Source: Streptomyces durocortorensis
GTDB lineage: Bacteria > Actinomycetota > Actinomycetes > Streptomycetales > Streptomycetaceae
Assembly: GCF_031760065.1 (NCBI RefSeq)
Contig: NZ_CP134500.1
Location: 620,001-684,000, forward strand
Reading direction: 5' to 3'
DNA length: 64,000 bases
Under the pieces are notes generated by a model. The model searched no databases. It saw only the letters and a program-made list of their open reading frames with translations, and was not told the origin of the DNA. Below are positions 36,096 through 45,804 of the stretch, in pieces (positions within the stretch are counted from its first letter, which is position 1; every line of letters starts with the position of its first letter). The position numbers and the translations under genes are program-made.

Positions 36096-36812
36096 GTGTT
36101 CTACTACATCCTCAAATATGTCGTGCTGGGGCCGGTCCTGCGGCTGCTTTTCCGGCCTCGCATCGAGGGCCTGGGGAACATTCCGGAGGAGGGCGCGGCG
36201 ATCGTCGCGGGCAACCACCTCTCCTTCTCCGACCACTTCCTCATGCCCGCCATCATCAAGCGCCGCATCACCTTCCTGGCGAAGGCCGAGTACTTCACGG
36301 GCCCGGGGCTCAAGGGACGGCTGACCGCCGCGTTCTTCCGCAGCGCGGGCCAGATCCCGGTGGACCGGTCCGGGAAGGACGCGGGGCAGGCCGCCATCCG
36401 CGAGGGGCTCGGGGTGCTGGACAGGGGCGAGCTGCTGGGGATCTACCCGGAGGGCACCCGCTCGCACGACGGGCGGCTCTACAAGGGCAAGGTCGGCGTG
36501 GCGGTGATGGCGATCACGGCGGGGGTGCCGGTGATCCCCTGCGCCATGGTGGGCACCTTCGAGATCCAGCCGCCCGGCCGGGTCGTACCGAAGATCAAGC
36601 GGGTCGCGATCCGCTTCGGCGAACCGCTGGACTTCTCCCGCTACGCGGGCATGGAGAACCAGAAGGCCGCGATCCGGGCCGTCACGGACGAGATCATGTA
36701 CGCGATCCTCGAACTGTCGGGCCAGGAGTACGTCGACCAGTACGCGGCGAAGGTGAAGGCGGCCGAGCAGGCGGCCGAGCCGCCGCGGAAGTTCCCCGGA
36801 CTGCGACGCTGA
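36096..36812 (+). CDS. plsC: 1-acyl-sn-glycerol-3-phosphate acyltransferase
   Basis: A 238-residue PlsC-type acyltransferase making phosphatidic acid at the membrane. GNHLSFSDHFLMP is the catalytic HX4D motif (about residues 39-51), AGQIPVDRSG the second block, and GIYPEGTRSHDGRLYKGKVG the third (EGTR). VPVIPCAMVG is the fourth. The GTG start at 36096 (MFYYILKYVVLG) gives an N-terminal hydrophobic anchor; GAGGTGG lies upstream at slightly long spacing. Other lysophospholipid acyltransferases share these motifs. Confidence 0.88.
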   Translation: MFYYILKYVVLGPVLRLLFRPRIEGLGNIPEEGAAIVAGNHLSFSDHFLMPAIIKRRITFLAKAEYFTGPGLKGRLTAAFFRSAGQIPVDRSGKDAGQAAIREGLGVLDRGELLGIYPEGTRSHDGRLYKGKVGVAVMAITAGVPVIPCAMVGTFEIQPPGRVVPKIKRVAIRFGEPLDFSRYAGMENQKAAIRAVTDEIMYAILELSGQEYVDQYAAKVKAAEQAAEPPRKFPGLRR

Positions 36813-36876
36813 CGGCGGATTCGCCCTCAGCGGAGCGCTCTGGCCCGGACGCGGGACAGCCCTTAGCGTCGGGCGC

Positions 36877-37929
36877 ATGAGCCAGGGACACGCATGGGTG
36901 CTGGGAGCGACGGGTCAGATCGGGCGGGCCGCGGTGCGGGCGCTGACCGCGGACGGCTGGGAGGTCACCGCGGCCTCGCGGGGCGGCGGCCGGGACGGGC
37001 GGTGGGACGACGGGGTCCGGGCGGTCGCGCTCGACCGGGACGAGGAGGGGGCCCTCGGCAGAGCCCTGGGCGACGGCTGTGACGTGCTGGTGAACATGGT
37101 GGCGTTCGACGGCGCGCATGCCCGGCAGCTGACCGGGCTGGCCGGACGGATCGGCTCGGCGGTCGTGATCTCCAGCGGCGCGGTGTACGAGGACGACCGG
37201 GGCCGCAATTTCGACACCCAGGCCGAGCCGGACGGCTTCCCCCGCTACCCGGTGCCGCTGCCGGAGACTCAGCGCACGGTGGCACCGGGGGACGCCTCGT
37301 ACGGTACCCGGAAGGTGCTGCTGGAGCGGGAACTGCTGGCTGCGGGCGACGCCCTGCCGGTGACCCTGCTGCGGGCGGGCGCGATCCACGGCCCGTACTG
37401 CCGGACGCCTCGCGAGCTGTATCTGGTGAAGCGGCTGCTCGACGGCCGGAAGCGGCGGGTGCTGGCCTACGGCGGGGAGAGCCGCTTCCACCCGGTCCAT
37501 GTCTCCAACGCGGCGGAGCTGATCCGGCTGGCCGCCCGGCGACCGGGCTCACGGGTCCTGAACGCGGGCGACCCAGAGGCCCCCACGGTGGCGCAGATCG
37601 CGTCGGCCGTCGACGACGTGCTCGGCCGGGAGACGGAGACGGTGCTGATCGACGGCGCGCCGCCCGAGGGCACCGTGGGCGACAGCCCCTGGAGCATCCC
37701 GTATCCCGTGGTGTACGACATGACGGCCGCCGAGAAGGAGCTCGGGTACCGGCCGGTGACGGGATATGCCGAGTCGCTGCCGGAGACGGTGGAGTGGCTC
37801 GCCGGTGAGCTGGCTGGGCGGGACTGGCGGGAGGCGTTCCCGAAGATGCTCAGGAACTACGGCGAGGGTCTCTTCGACTACGCGGCGGAGGACGCCTGGC
37901 TGGAGGCGTACGCCCGGGACCGCCGCTGA
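36877..37929 (+). CDS. NAD-dependent epimerase/dehydratase family protein
   Basis: A 350-residue extended short-chain dehydrogenase. VLGATGQIGRAAVRAL is the glycine-rich NAD(P) loop at the very N terminus; VISSGAVYEDD and ASYGTRKVLLE give the Ser and the YxxxK pair; RFHPVHVSNAAELI is the substrate part. The enzyme lacks any clue to its sugar or other substrate. No ribosome site precedes the ATG at 36877, so a leaderless message is possible. It is convergent with ureD, 22 bases away. Confidence 0.8.
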   Translation: MSQGHAWVLGATGQIGRAAVRALTADGWEVTAASRGGGRDGRWDDGVRAVALDRDEEGALGRALGDGCDVLVNMVAFDGAHARQLTGLAGRIGSAVVISSGAVYEDDRGRNFDTQAEPDGFPRYPVPLPETQRTVAPGDASYGTRKVLLERELLAAGDALPVTLLRAGAIHGPYCRTPRELYLVKRLLDGRKRRVLAYGGESRFHPVHVSNAAELIRLAARRPGSRVLNAGDPEAPTVAQIASAVDDVLGRETETVLIDGAPPEGTVGDSPWSIPYPVVYDMTAAEKELGYRPVTGYAESLPETVEWLAGELAGRDWREAFPKMLRNYGEGLFDYAAEDAWLEAYARDRR

Positions 37930-37951
37930 ACGGGACCCGGGCGGCCCTCCC

Positions 37952-38718
37952 TCACTCCGGGCAGGCCTTCAGCTCGTGCATCGCGTCGTCCAGGATGGAG
38001 CGCAGCAGTCGGGCGTCGGCGGCCACGGCGGTCACCAGGACGGCGGGGCCGGCGAGCGGGGTGAGGGCGGCGGTGGGCCCGAGGAGGCGCGCGGGCGGCG
38101 GCGCCTCCCCGAACGCCGGGTCGACCAGGAGCAGTTGGCCCACGGCCCGGTGGCCGCCGAGCACGGCGGGGCCGTCCCAGCCACCGGGCGCCCCGGGTCC
38201 GTAGGCCAGTTGCTGGTCGAGGAGGGGGCGGCCCGCGCGGTGGACGGTGAGCCGGGTGGTGAGGGCCCCGGTGGGTTCGCCGTGGCGGCCCAGGACCTGC
38301 TCCTCGCGCAGCAGCAGGCGACCGGTGGCGGCGAGTTCGACCCGGGTGGCCTGGTAGAGGTCGCTGCCGTGGGCGGAGACCAGCTGTTCGGGGAGCCAGC
38401 GCAGGACGGCCCCCTCCCCCACGTGCAGCTCCACGGTGTACGTGGCGGGCTCGCCGTCCGCGAGCGGCCCCGGCAGCGCGACGGTGGCCGCCGCCGAGTC
38501 GACCGTGAGCCGGGCGCCGTCGGCGGCCTCCGCCCGGACGGCGAGGCGGTCGCCGCCCAGCGGGGCGCTCATCGCGCCGACGACGGTGACCCGGGCGTAC
38601 GCGGGGTGCGGCGAGCGGGTGCGGCGCAGGGCGAGCGGCCCGTCGCTCTCCAGGACGGGCAGGACGGTGGACCCCCGTCCGTCGGGCTCGGCGCGGAGCC
38701 GGGCCGTGGCGCGGACGC

Positions 38719-38722
<4 letters not shown>
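37952..38722 (-). CDS. ureD: Urease accessory protein UreD
   Basis: A 256-residue accessory protein that binds apo-urease and, with UreF and UreG, delivers nickel. [35 protein letters not shown] and [36 protein letters not shown] are typical UreD blocks. It is the last gene of the minus-strand ureABCFGD operon, and its ATG overlaps the ureG stop by 4 nt. Confidence 0.88.
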
Positions 38723-39396
<674 letters not shown>

Positions 39397-39415
39397 GAGG
39401 ACTCCTGTGTGCGGG

Positions 39416-40078
39416 CTACGAGGCGAACAGGCGGACCGGCCAGGCGGCGTGCGCCTCGGCGGTGATGTCGAGGAGCGGGGCCGAGGCGGCGGGCAGGGCG
39501 CTGATGCCCCGGCGGGCGGCCTCGGCGGCCCGTTCGGCGATCCGGTCCAGGTCGGGGGCGAGGCGGGCGAGTACGGCGGTGGCGTGGAAGGGGTCGAGGG
39601 AGAGGAGCCGGACGACGGCGGTGGCGGGGCCGCTGACGGTCTCGTACGCGACGCAGTGCGCGGCGTCCTCGGGGCCCAGGCCCGCCGCCCGCGCGGTGAG
39701 CCCGAGGACGACGGGCTGGTGGGCACCGCGCGGCCGGGCCCCGGCCAGGGCGTCGAGTTCGGCACTGGGCCAGGTGGCGCGGGCGGCCCGCATCATCTGT
39801 CGGCCCAGCTTCCGGGCGGTGGTCCGCAGGGCGGGCGAGGGCGTACGGGCGTCGGCGGCCTCGTCAAGGGCGAGCGGGTCGATGCCGTGGGCGGCCGCCG
39901 CGGCGAGGGCGGCGGAGGTGAGCCCGGTCGTGTGAAGACGGCCCCGGCAGAAGGCGGCGAGGGAGTCGGCGTCGCGGACGCGCCCCTGGGCGACGGCCGG
40001 TTCGGCGCCACCGGAGTGGGCGTGGCCGCCGGCGGGGAACCGGCCGTCGGCGAGGACGAGGAGGGCTGCGCGTGACAT
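39416..40078 (-). CDS. ureF: Urease accessory protein UreF
   Basis: A 220-residue all-helical accessory protein that links UreD to Ure[20 protein letters not shown] at the N terminus is the family hallmark (PxGxxxHSxGLE form), and [20 protein letters not shown] and [17 protein letters not shown] follow the family pattern. The gene lies 15 bases after ureC and 19 before ureG in the operon. Confidence 0.88.
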   Translation of the reverse strand: MSRAALLVLADGRFPAGGHAHSGGAEPAVAQGRVRDADSLAAFCRGRLHTTGLTSAALAAAAAHGIDPLALDEAADARTPSPALRTTARKLGRQMMRAARATWPSAELDALAGARPRGAHQPVVLGLTARAAGLGPEDAAHCVAYETVSGPATAVVRLLSLDPFHATAVLARLAPDLDRIAERAAEAARRGISALPAASAPLLDITAEAHAAWPVRLFAS

Positions 40079-40093
40079 GGATGGCCGTCCGGC

Positions 40094-41815
40094 TCAGAAG
40101 AGGAAGTAGCGCTGGGCCATGGGCAGTTCCGACGCGGGTGCGGGTTCGACCGGCTCCCCGTCGATGGTGACGGCGAAGCTGTCGGGGTCGACGTGGACGT
40201 CGGTGAGGGCGTCGTTCTCCCGCATGTCCGCCTTGGTGACCCCCCGGGTGCTGGTGATCGGCACGAACCGCTTGTTCAGGGCGAGCCGCTCGGGCAGACC
40301 GTCCTCGATGGCGGCCGTGGAGACGAAGTTGAAGGAGCCCTGGGCTGCCGCCCGGCCCAGCGCGCCGAACATCGGCCGGGGCATGACCGGCTGGGGTGTC
40401 GGGATGGAGGCGTTGGCGTCGCCCATCTGCGCGTACGCGATCTGCCCGCCCTTGATGACGGTCTGCGGCTTGACGCCGAAGAACGCCGGGTCCCACAGCA
40501 CGAGGTCGGCGAGCTTGCCGGTCTCGACCGAGCCGATCTCGTGGTCCATGCCCTGTGCGACCGCCGGATTGATGGTGTATTTGGCGACATAGCGACGGAC
40601 CCGGCGATTGTCGGCCCGGCCGTCCCCGGGCAGGGCTCCACGCTGCTTCTTCATGACGTGGGCGGTCTGCCAGGTCCGCAGGATCACCTCGCCGATCCGG
40701 CCCATCGCCTGCGAGTCGGAGGAGATGATGGAGATCGCGCCGAGGTCGTGGAGGATGTCCTCGGCCGCGATGGTGGAGGGCCGGATGCGGGACTCCGCGA
40801 ACGCCAGGTCCTCGGGGACGGCCGGGTTGAGGTGATGGCAGACCATCAGCATGTCGAGGTGTTCCTCGATGGTGTTGACGGTGTGCGGCCGGGTCGGGTT
40901 GGTCGAGCTCGGCAGGACGTACGGCTCGGAGACAACGGTGATGATGTCGGGCGCGTGCCCGCCGCCCGCACCCTCGGTGTGGTAAGCGTGGATGGTGCGC
41001 CCGGCGACGGCGGCGAGGGTGTCGGCGACGAACCCGGCCTCGTTGAGGGTGTCGGTGTGGATGGCGAGCTGGGCGCCCGTCTCCTCGCAGACGTTCAGAC
41101 AGGCGTCGATCACGGCGGGCGTCGCACCCCAGTCCTCGTGGATCTTGAAGCCGAGGGCGCCGCCGCGCAGTTGGGAGTGCATGGCGTCCCGGGACATGGT
41201 GTTGCCCTTGCCGAGCAGACCGATGTTGACGGGAAAGGTCTCCAACGCCTCGAACATCCGGGCGAGGTGCCAGGGGCCCGGGGTGATGGTGGTGGCCTTG
41301 GTGCCTTCGGCGGGGCCGGTGCCGCCGCCGACCAGAGTGGTGATGCCGCTGGAGAGCGCCTGGTCGATCAGGGTCGGCGAGATGAAGTGGACGTGGGCGT
41401 CCACCGCTCCGGCCGTGAGCAGCTTCCCGTTGCCCGCGATGATCTCGGTCTCCGGGCCGATCACCAGGTCGGGGTGGACCCCGTCCATGGTGTCCGGGTT
41501 CCCGGCCTTGCCGATGCCGGTGACGCGGCCGTCGCGGATGCCGATGTCGGCCTTGACGATGCCCCAGTGGTCGATGACGACGGCCCCGGTGATGACGGTG
41601 TCGGGTGCGCCCTCGGCCCGGGTGGTGCGGGCCTGGCCCATGGACTCGCGGATCACCTTGCCGCCGCCGAACACCGCCTCGTCGCCCGCGTGTCCGGGGC
41701 CGCCGGAGCGGTCCTCCTCGACCTCGACGAACAGATCGGTGTCGGCCAGGCGGATGCGGTCTCCGGTCGTGGGCCCGAACAGGTCGGCGTACACGGCTCT
41801 GCTGAGGTCAGGCAT
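40094..41815 (-). CDS. ureC: Urease alpha subunit
   Basis: A 573-residue catalytic subunit, the standard length, hydrolysing urea to ammonia and carbamate at a dinickel centre. Ligands are intact: [10 protein letters not shown] (two His), [12 protein letters not shown] with the Lys that is carbamylated, HTDTLNE and [16 protein letters not shown] (His ligands), and the flap [23 protein letters not shown] with the catalytic His. The ATG at 41815 ([19 protein letters not shown]) is preceded by GGAGGTG and overlaps the end of ureB by 8 nt, so the two are coupled. Confidence 0.97.
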   Translation of the reverse strand: MPDLSRAVYADLFGPTTGDRIRLADTDLFVEVEEDRSGGPGHAGDEAVFGGGKVIRESMGQARTTRAEGAPDTVITGAVVIDHWGIVKADIGIRDGRVTGIGKAGNPDTMDGVHPDLVIGPETEIIAGNGKLLTAGAVDAHVHFISPTLIDQALSSGITTLVGGGTGPAEGTKATTITPGPWHLARMFEALETFPVNIGLLGKGNTMSRDAMHSQLRGGALGFKIHEDWGATPAVIDACLNVCEETGAQLAIHTDTLNEAGFVADTLAAVAGRTIHAYHTEGAGGGHAPDIITVVSEPYVLPSSTNPTRPHTVNTIEEHLDMLMVCHHLNPAVPEDLAFAESRIRPSTIAAEDILHDLGAISIISSDSQAMGRIGEVILRTWQTAHVMKKQRGALPGDGRADNRRVRRYVAKYTINPAVAQGMDHEIGSVETGKLADLVLWDPAFFGVKPQTVIKGGQIAYAQMGDANASIPTPQPVMPRPMFGALGRAAAQGSFNFVSTAAIEDGLPERLALNKRFVPITSTRGVTKADMRENDALTDVHVDPDSFAVTIDGEPVEPAPASELPMAQRYFLF

Positions 41816-42119
41816 CGAGGGCACCTCCGGTGGCACCGCGCAGGCCGGGGACGACGCGGCGGCCGGTGAGGGGGACGAGTTCGACGTCGGCGGGGATGCC
41901 GGGTTCGAAGCGGACGGCCGTACCGGCGGCGATGTTCAACCGCAGCCCGTGGGCGGCCGCGCGGTCGAAGGCTAGCCCGGGGTTGGCCTCGGCGAAGTGG
42001 TAGTGGGAGCCGACCTGGACGGGGCGGTCGGCGGCGTTGAGGACGGTGAGCCGGGTGACTGTCCGGCCCTCGTTGAGGGGGATGTCCCCGTCCCCGTACT
42101 GGATCTCTCCGGGAATCAT
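41808..42119 (-). CDS. ureB: Urease beta subunit
   Basis: A 103-residue structural subunit of the urease trimer. [37 protein letters not shown] and [17 protein letters not shown] are the usual conserved blocks, and the length is typical. It overlaps ureC by 8 nt and follows ureA by 12 bases. Confidence 0.95.
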   Translation of the reverse strand: MIPGEIQYGDGDIPLNEGRTVTRLTVLNAADRPVQVGSHYHFAEANPGLAFDRAAAHGLRLNIAAGTAVRFEPGIPADVELVPLTGRRVVPGLRGATGGALDA

Positions 42120-42131
42120 CGGCGCAGCCCG

Positions 42132-42434
<303 letters not shown>

Positions 42435-42696
42435 GCTTCCACCTCATCGTCTTCCGCCCGGTTCCTGGCTCCGGACGCAGCGGGACCCTAACCCCGCCCG
42501 GCAGTTCGCCGACCGGGGAAACGGGTCCTCGCGACCAGGTATTGCACGTTAGGGCGGAAGTTTTTCCGTTGCGTTAACTGACCTTTTGCGGAGCCGTGGG
42601 CATCGGCCGAGGCCACCGCGCGCCCTTCGGCCGGGGTGCGGGTCGTATACGGACCCGGCGTCGCCACCCGTGGGGCCCCGCGCGGCGGCCCGGGTG
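42435..42696 (-). promoter_or_regulatory. Urease promoter region with a GlnR-like half-box
   Basis: An AT-rich patch at 42541-42590 stands out. Read on the minus strand it contains TTAAC-GCAACG-GAAAA (42562-42577), which fits one half of the GlnR box (gTnAC-n6-GaAAc) with two mismatches; the second half is not evident. GlnR control of ureA is known in S. coelicolor. The rest of the region (42600-42696) is GC-rich and shows nothing I can name. Confidence 0.42.
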
Positions 42697-42981
42697 TCAG
42701 AGGTCGCGGTCGTCGTGGCCGCGGTGCTCGGCGGCGATGCCGAAGCGGCGGCGTTCGCCCTGAGCTGAGGCGGCGGAGCCGATCGAGGAGACCGAACTGA
42801 TCACCTGCTCCTCGGCGGCGGTCTCCTCGGCTTCGAGTCGTTGCAGGTCAGCGGCGGACACCAGCGCCACCAGCGGCTTCCCGTGCCGGGTCACGACGAC
42901 GCGTTCACCGCCGTAGACGACGCGGTTGATCAGTTCGGCGAGCTCCGCCCGTGCTTGCGTCACCGGAATCTCATAGGCCAT
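42697..42981 (-). CDS. Phd/YefM family antitoxin without an adjacent toxin
   Basis: A 94-residue protein starting MAYEIPVTQARAELAELINR, with VVYGGERVVVTRHGKPLVALVSAADLQRLE, the standard Phd/YefM N-terminal DNA-binding domain. The C-terminal 45 residues, where the toxin is normally bound, are acidic then Arg/His rich and unlike the usual partner-binding tail. Neither neighbour is a RelE, Doc or PIN toxin. An upstream ATG pair at 42993/42990 is possible. The palindrome at 43001-43015 is probably its operator. Confidence 0.78.
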   Translation of the reverse strand: MAYEIPVTQARAELAELINRVVYGGERVVVTRHGKPLVALVSAADLQRLEAEETAAEEQVISSVSSIGSAASAQGERRRFGIAAEHRGHDDRDL

Positions 42982-43000
42982 AGTCCCCATCATAACCTTC

Positions 43001-43015
43001 TGTACGTCCTGTACA
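43001..43015. promoter_or_regulatory. Palindrome between the orphan antitoxin and the ClpP-like gene
   Basis: TGTAC-GTCCT-GTACA, perfect 5-bp arms in an AT-rich patch, lies about 20 bp before the antitoxin start and 50 bp before the clpP-like ATG. It could serve both divergent genes; autoregulation by the antitoxin is the simplest reading. Confidence 0.45.
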
Positions 43016-43067
43016 TTTTTTACTGAGCCGCGTATGCAGGCAGCGCACCCAGGAGAGAGGCACCGCC

Positions 43068-43673
43068 ATGATCCGCCCCGCCGCCCGATATGTACTGCCC
43101 GAGTTCACCGAGCGCACCGCGACCGGCAGCCGGACGATGGACCCGTACTCCAAGCTGCTGTCCGAGCGGATCGTGTTCCTCGGGACCCCGATCGACGACA
43201 CCGCGGCGAGTGATCTGATCGCCCAGTTCATGTATCTGGAGCACGCCGAACCCGACCGGCCGCTGTCGCTCTACATCAACTCCCCCGGCGGCTCGTTCGG
43301 GGCCATGGCGGCGGTCTACGACACGATGCAGTACCTGACCTGCGAGGTGGAGACCTTCTGCCTGGGGCAGGCCGGCTCCTACGCCGCCGCCCTGCTGGGG
43401 GCCGGGGCACCGGGCCGCCGACATGCCCTGCCCGGCGCGCGGGTAGTCATTCAGCAACCCGCACTGGAGGAACCGATGCGGGGCCAGCCGTCCGATCTGG
43501 AGATCCACGCACGCGAACTGGTGCGCACCCGCGAGATGTTCGCGGCCATGCTGGTCCGGCACACGGGCCGGACCGCCGAGCAGGTCACCGCCGACATCGA
43601 GCGCGACACCATCCTCGACGCGCAGGCCGCCCGCGCCTACGGGCTGGTCGACCACGTCGTGGAGAACCGCTGA
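43068..43673 (+). CDS. ClpP-like protein with Gln in place of the catalytic His
   Basis: A 201-residue protein of the ClpP fold: [47 protein letters not shown], and [33 protein letters not shown]. Ser104 (GQAGS) and Asp180 (ERDTIL) are present, but the catalytic His of the usual IHQP is Gln129 (IQQP). This should abolish or greatly weaken peptidase activity unless another residue helps, so it may act as a ClpR-like subunit of a mixed ring. AGGAGAGAGG precedes the ATG. Streptomycetes carry several ClpPs; this one is probably the isolated copy next to urease (called ClpP5 in S. coelicolor, from memory). Confidence 0.87.
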   Translation: MIRPAARYVLPEFTERTATGSRTMDPYSKLLSERIVFLGTPIDDTAASDLIAQFMYLEHAEPDRPLSLYINSPGGSFGAMAAVYDTMQYLTCEVETFCLGQAGSYAAALLGAGAPGRRHALPGARVVIQQPALEEPMRGQPSDLEIHARELVRTREMFAAMLVRHTGRTAEQVTADIERDTILDAQAARAYGLVDHVVENR

Positions 43674-43720
43674 ACCGTTCCCTCTCCCCAGCCTGCCGCA
43701 CGACGCGAGGTGAACCGCCC

Positions 43721-44026
43721 ATGCCCCCACCGGAGTTCCCGCCCCTGCCCGCGCTGACCCGCGCGGAGGCGGAGTTCGTCGACTGCTATCTGGCCGTACT
43801 CGACCAGGTGGGCCGGATCAACCCGGCGCGCGGCAGCGACACCTACAGCGCGTTGCGGGCCGCCCAGGCCCTGGCCTCCGGGGCGGCGGCCCTGCGCGAC
43901 TCCCTGGCCCTGATGCACGAACGCGGCGAGTCGCGGATCCACGCGGCCACCCTGGCGCGGGCCCTGCGCATCCTGGACGGGGAGCGCAGGGCGGGCCGGG
44001 TCGGCATGCCGCCTCCCGCCAACTGA
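43721..44026 (+). CDS. Small helical protein of unknown function
   Basis: A 101-residue protein starting MPPPEFPPLPALTRAEAEFV, mostly predicted helix (FVDCYLAVLDQVGRI, YSALRAAQALASGAAALRDSLALMHERGESRIHAATLARALRILDGERRA) with a Pro-rich start and end. GAGGTG precedes the ATG. It lies 47 bases after the ClpP-like gene and before a hairpin, so the two are probably co-transcribed, suggesting an adaptor or partner role. No family recognised. Confidence 0.68.
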   Translation: MPPPEFPPLPALTRAEAEFVDCYLAVLDQVGRINPARGSDTYSALRAAQALASGAAALRDSLALMHERGESRIHAATLARALRILDGERRAGRVGMPPPAN

Positions 44027-44027
44027 C

Positions 44028-44078
44028 CGGCTCCGCGCGCCGGGAGCGCATTACGGGAGCGGACCGGTCGCGGAGCCG
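44028..44078 (+). terminator. Long inverted repeat after the ClpP-like pair
   Basis: CGGCTCCGCG (44028-44037) pairs perfectly with CGCGGAGCCG (44069-44078); the 31-nt loop may itself fold. It begins 2 bases after the stop codon. Confidence 0.5.
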
Positions 44079-44395
44079 CACGACACGCCCGGCCCGGCGA
44101 TCAGTTCTCCTCGCTCGTTCGGCTTAGGCGATCACCCTCACGAGGGATGACTCAACTTGCGTTCGGCGCGCGGACCGTGCTCGAAATGTTCGCTTTCGTT
44201 GCTGGTGCGAGGCGGGGCGCCCGCCGTGTCGACAGCGGCGGATCTTCCCTGTCCACTCGTATGGATCAGTGGTGAGGAGACTCACACATCACCGTTTCAG
44301 CGCGGAAATCCGGCGACGAGTAGGCCAAGATCCCTGGGACGACAAGCCCCCGCCGCCGCGGCGGGGCGGTCCGGGCGGACGCCGAGTCCTGCCGC
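44079..44395 (+). other. Promoter and upstream leader of the NlpC/P60 gene
   Basis: About 300 bases without a credible gene; an open frame continues from 44157 into the hydrolase but overlays the riboswitch and has no protein-like character. GC-rich hairpins occur near 44340-44395 (CCGCCGCCGCGGCGGGGCGG-type). The promoter should lie in the left half; no clear box was identified. Confidence 0.4.
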
Positions 44396-44556
44396 CGCCC
44401 GGATGACTGGTCGACAGAAGTGGATCGGCAGGAGTGGAGGACCCGAGCACAACGGGCCGACCGGGAGACCGGGAAGCCCTCGGGGTGAAGCCGCATCACG
44501 GCCGGGCAACTTCGCCAGCCCGAACCCGACAGGTCACCCTTCACAGGCGGCTGACG
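44396..44556 (+). promoter_or_regulatory. Cyclic di-AMP riboswitch (ydaO/yuaA type)
   Basis: The conserved core of the ydaO leader is readable: GGAGTGGAGGACCCGAGCA on the 5' side, CTCGGGGTGAAGCCGC, then GCCAGCCCGAACCCGACAGG and TCACCCTTCACAGGCGGCTG on the 3' side. These match the B. subtilis ydaO segments GGGGGACCCA, GGGGUGAAUCC and GCCAGCCCGAACCCGACAGCU in the same order. The 5' edge is approximate. In Streptomyces such leaders switch off cell-wall hydrolase genes when c-di-AMP is high. The following ATG is 12 bases downstream. Confidence 0.85.
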
Positions 44557-44567
44557 AAGGGTTGCGC

Positions 44568-45038
44568 ATGACTGCGCAGGTTCATGTCCCGTCTCTGTTC
44601 GCCCGGGTCGGAACGGCCTCGGCACTCACCTTCGCCGTGACATCCGCGATGCTGGCGCCCGGTCTGGTGAACGATGCCGAGGCCGCCACCCACTCGACGA
44701 AGGCGCTGAAGGTCGCCGCGTCGAAGAAGGGGGCTCCCTACAAGTACGGGGCGGCCGGTCCGAGCCGCTTCGACTGCTCGGGGCTGACGCTCTACTCGTT
44801 CAAGAAGGCCGGGAAGAAGCTTCCGCGTACGGCACAGCAGCAGTACAACAAGACCCGGCATATCCCGAAGTCGCAGCGCAAACGCGGCGACCTCGTCTTC
44901 TTCCATTCGGGGCGCGGCGTCTACCACGTGGGCATCTACGCCGGGTCGGGGAAGATCTGGCACTCCCCCAAATCGGGGGACGTGGTGCGACTGGCGAAGA
45001 TCTGGTCCAAGAGCGTCTGGTACGGACGGGTCCGCTGA
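44568..45038 (+). CDS. Secreted NlpC/P60 peptidoglycan endopeptidase
   Basis: A 156-residue exported hydrolase cutting peptide stems of peptidoglycan. The signal peptide runs MTAQVHVPSLFARVGTASAL through TSAMLAPGLVNDAEAA. The catalytic domain is minimal: YKYGAAGPSRFDCSGLTLYSF with the catalytic Cys, PRTAQQQYN, KRGDLVFFHSGRGVYHVGIYAG with the catalytic His, and KIWHSPKSGD. There is no LysM or coiled-coil region. GAAGGG precedes the ATG at 44568. Control by the c-di-AMP leader links it to turgor and spore germination. Confidence 0.9.
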   Translation: MTAQVHVPSLFARVGTASALTFAVTSAMLAPGLVNDAEAATHSTKALKVAASKKGAPYKYGAAGPSRFDCSGLTLYSFKKAGKKLPRTAQQQYNKTRHIPKSQRKRGDLVFFHSGRGVYHVGIYAGSGKIWHSPKSGDVVRLAKIWSKSVWYGRVR

Positions 45039-45083
45039 CCCGTCGACCGGACGCTCTCTTTCCGTGCGGGAGCGACGCTCTCC

Positions 45084-45731
45084 TCAGCGCAGGAGCGGGC
45101 CGGTCACCAGCACGAGCCCCAGACCGGTGAGCGCCACACCGCTGCCGCCCTCGATAGCGCGGGCGGTACGCGGTCGGCGCAGCCACCGGCCCAGCCGGTC
45201 CACGAGCAGCGCCACGGCCGGGAACCAGATCAGCGCCAGCGCCACCACGACGGCCGCCAGCAGCAGGGTCCTGGGCATCGGCGGCTGCCCGTGCGGGACG
45301 AACTGCGGCAGCAGGCTGAGGAAGAGGACCGGGGCCTTCGGGTTGAGGGCGTTGGTCAGGAAGCCCTGGCGCAGCGCCCGCCCGGACTCCCTTGGCGCGG
45401 CCCGGCCGGGCGCGTCGTCCGGCGTTGCGCCGGGGTCCTCGCGGCGTCGGCGGTGGAACGCGTACAGGGCGCCGAGCCCGAGGTGGAGGACATACGCGCC
45501 GCCGAGCAGTTGGACGGTGCGGAAGAGCACGGGCATCGTCACCAGCACCGCGGCGAGCCCGGCGACCGCGAGCGCGGTGTGCACCAGAAGCCCGCCGGCG
45601 ACGCCGAGGGCGGTGGCCAGTCCGGCGGTGCGCGAGGCCAGTGCGTTGCGTACGACGACGGTGAAGTCGGCACCGGGCAGCGCGACCATCCCGGCGGCGA
45701 CCCCCGTGAAGGCGATCAGCTGTGCGTCCAT
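45084..45731 (-). CDS. LysE family amino acid exporter
   Basis: A 215-residue transporter with six hydrophobic segments. The LysE/RhtB family start is diverged: LIAFTGVAAGMVALPGADFTVVVRNALASRTAGLATALGVAGG, followed by the family block FLTNALNPKAPVLFLSLLPQFV. The exported amino acid is unknown. It is divergent from a LysR regulator, the classical LysE-LysG arrangement, so export is probably induced by its substrate. Confidence 0.88.
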   Translation of the reverse strand: MDAQLIAFTGVAAGMVALPGADFTVVVRNALASRTAGLATALGVAGGLLVHTALAVAGLAAVLVTMPVLFRTVQLLGGAYVLHLGLGALYAFHRRRREDPGATPDDAPGRAAPRESGRALRQGFLTNALNPKAPVLFLSLLPQFVPHGQPPMPRTLLLAAVVVALALIWFPAVALLVDRLGRWLRRPRTARAIEGGSGVALTGLGLVLVTGPLLR

Positions 45732-45755
45732 GAGGTCCAGCCTGGACCGCCTGAG

Positions 45756-45796
45756 CCTTTAGCGTGTACTTGCAATCTTCTGGGTCTGCCTAAAGG
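45756..45796. promoter_or_regulatory. Inverted repeat in the lysE/lysR divergent region
   Basis: CCTTTAG (45756-45762) pairs with CTAAAGG (45790-45796) across 27 nt. The right arm overlaps the ribosome site (AAAGGAACG) of the LysR gene, so occupancy would repress LysR synthesis while leaving room for activation of the exporter. Confidence 0.5.
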
Positions 45797-45804
45797 AACG
45801 CTTC

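Noticed and set aside
44157..44567. A longer protein start for the NlpC/P60 hydrolase
   Set aside because: The region carries the c-di-AMP riboswitch, and starting at 44568 gives a normal signal peptide with a ribosome site.
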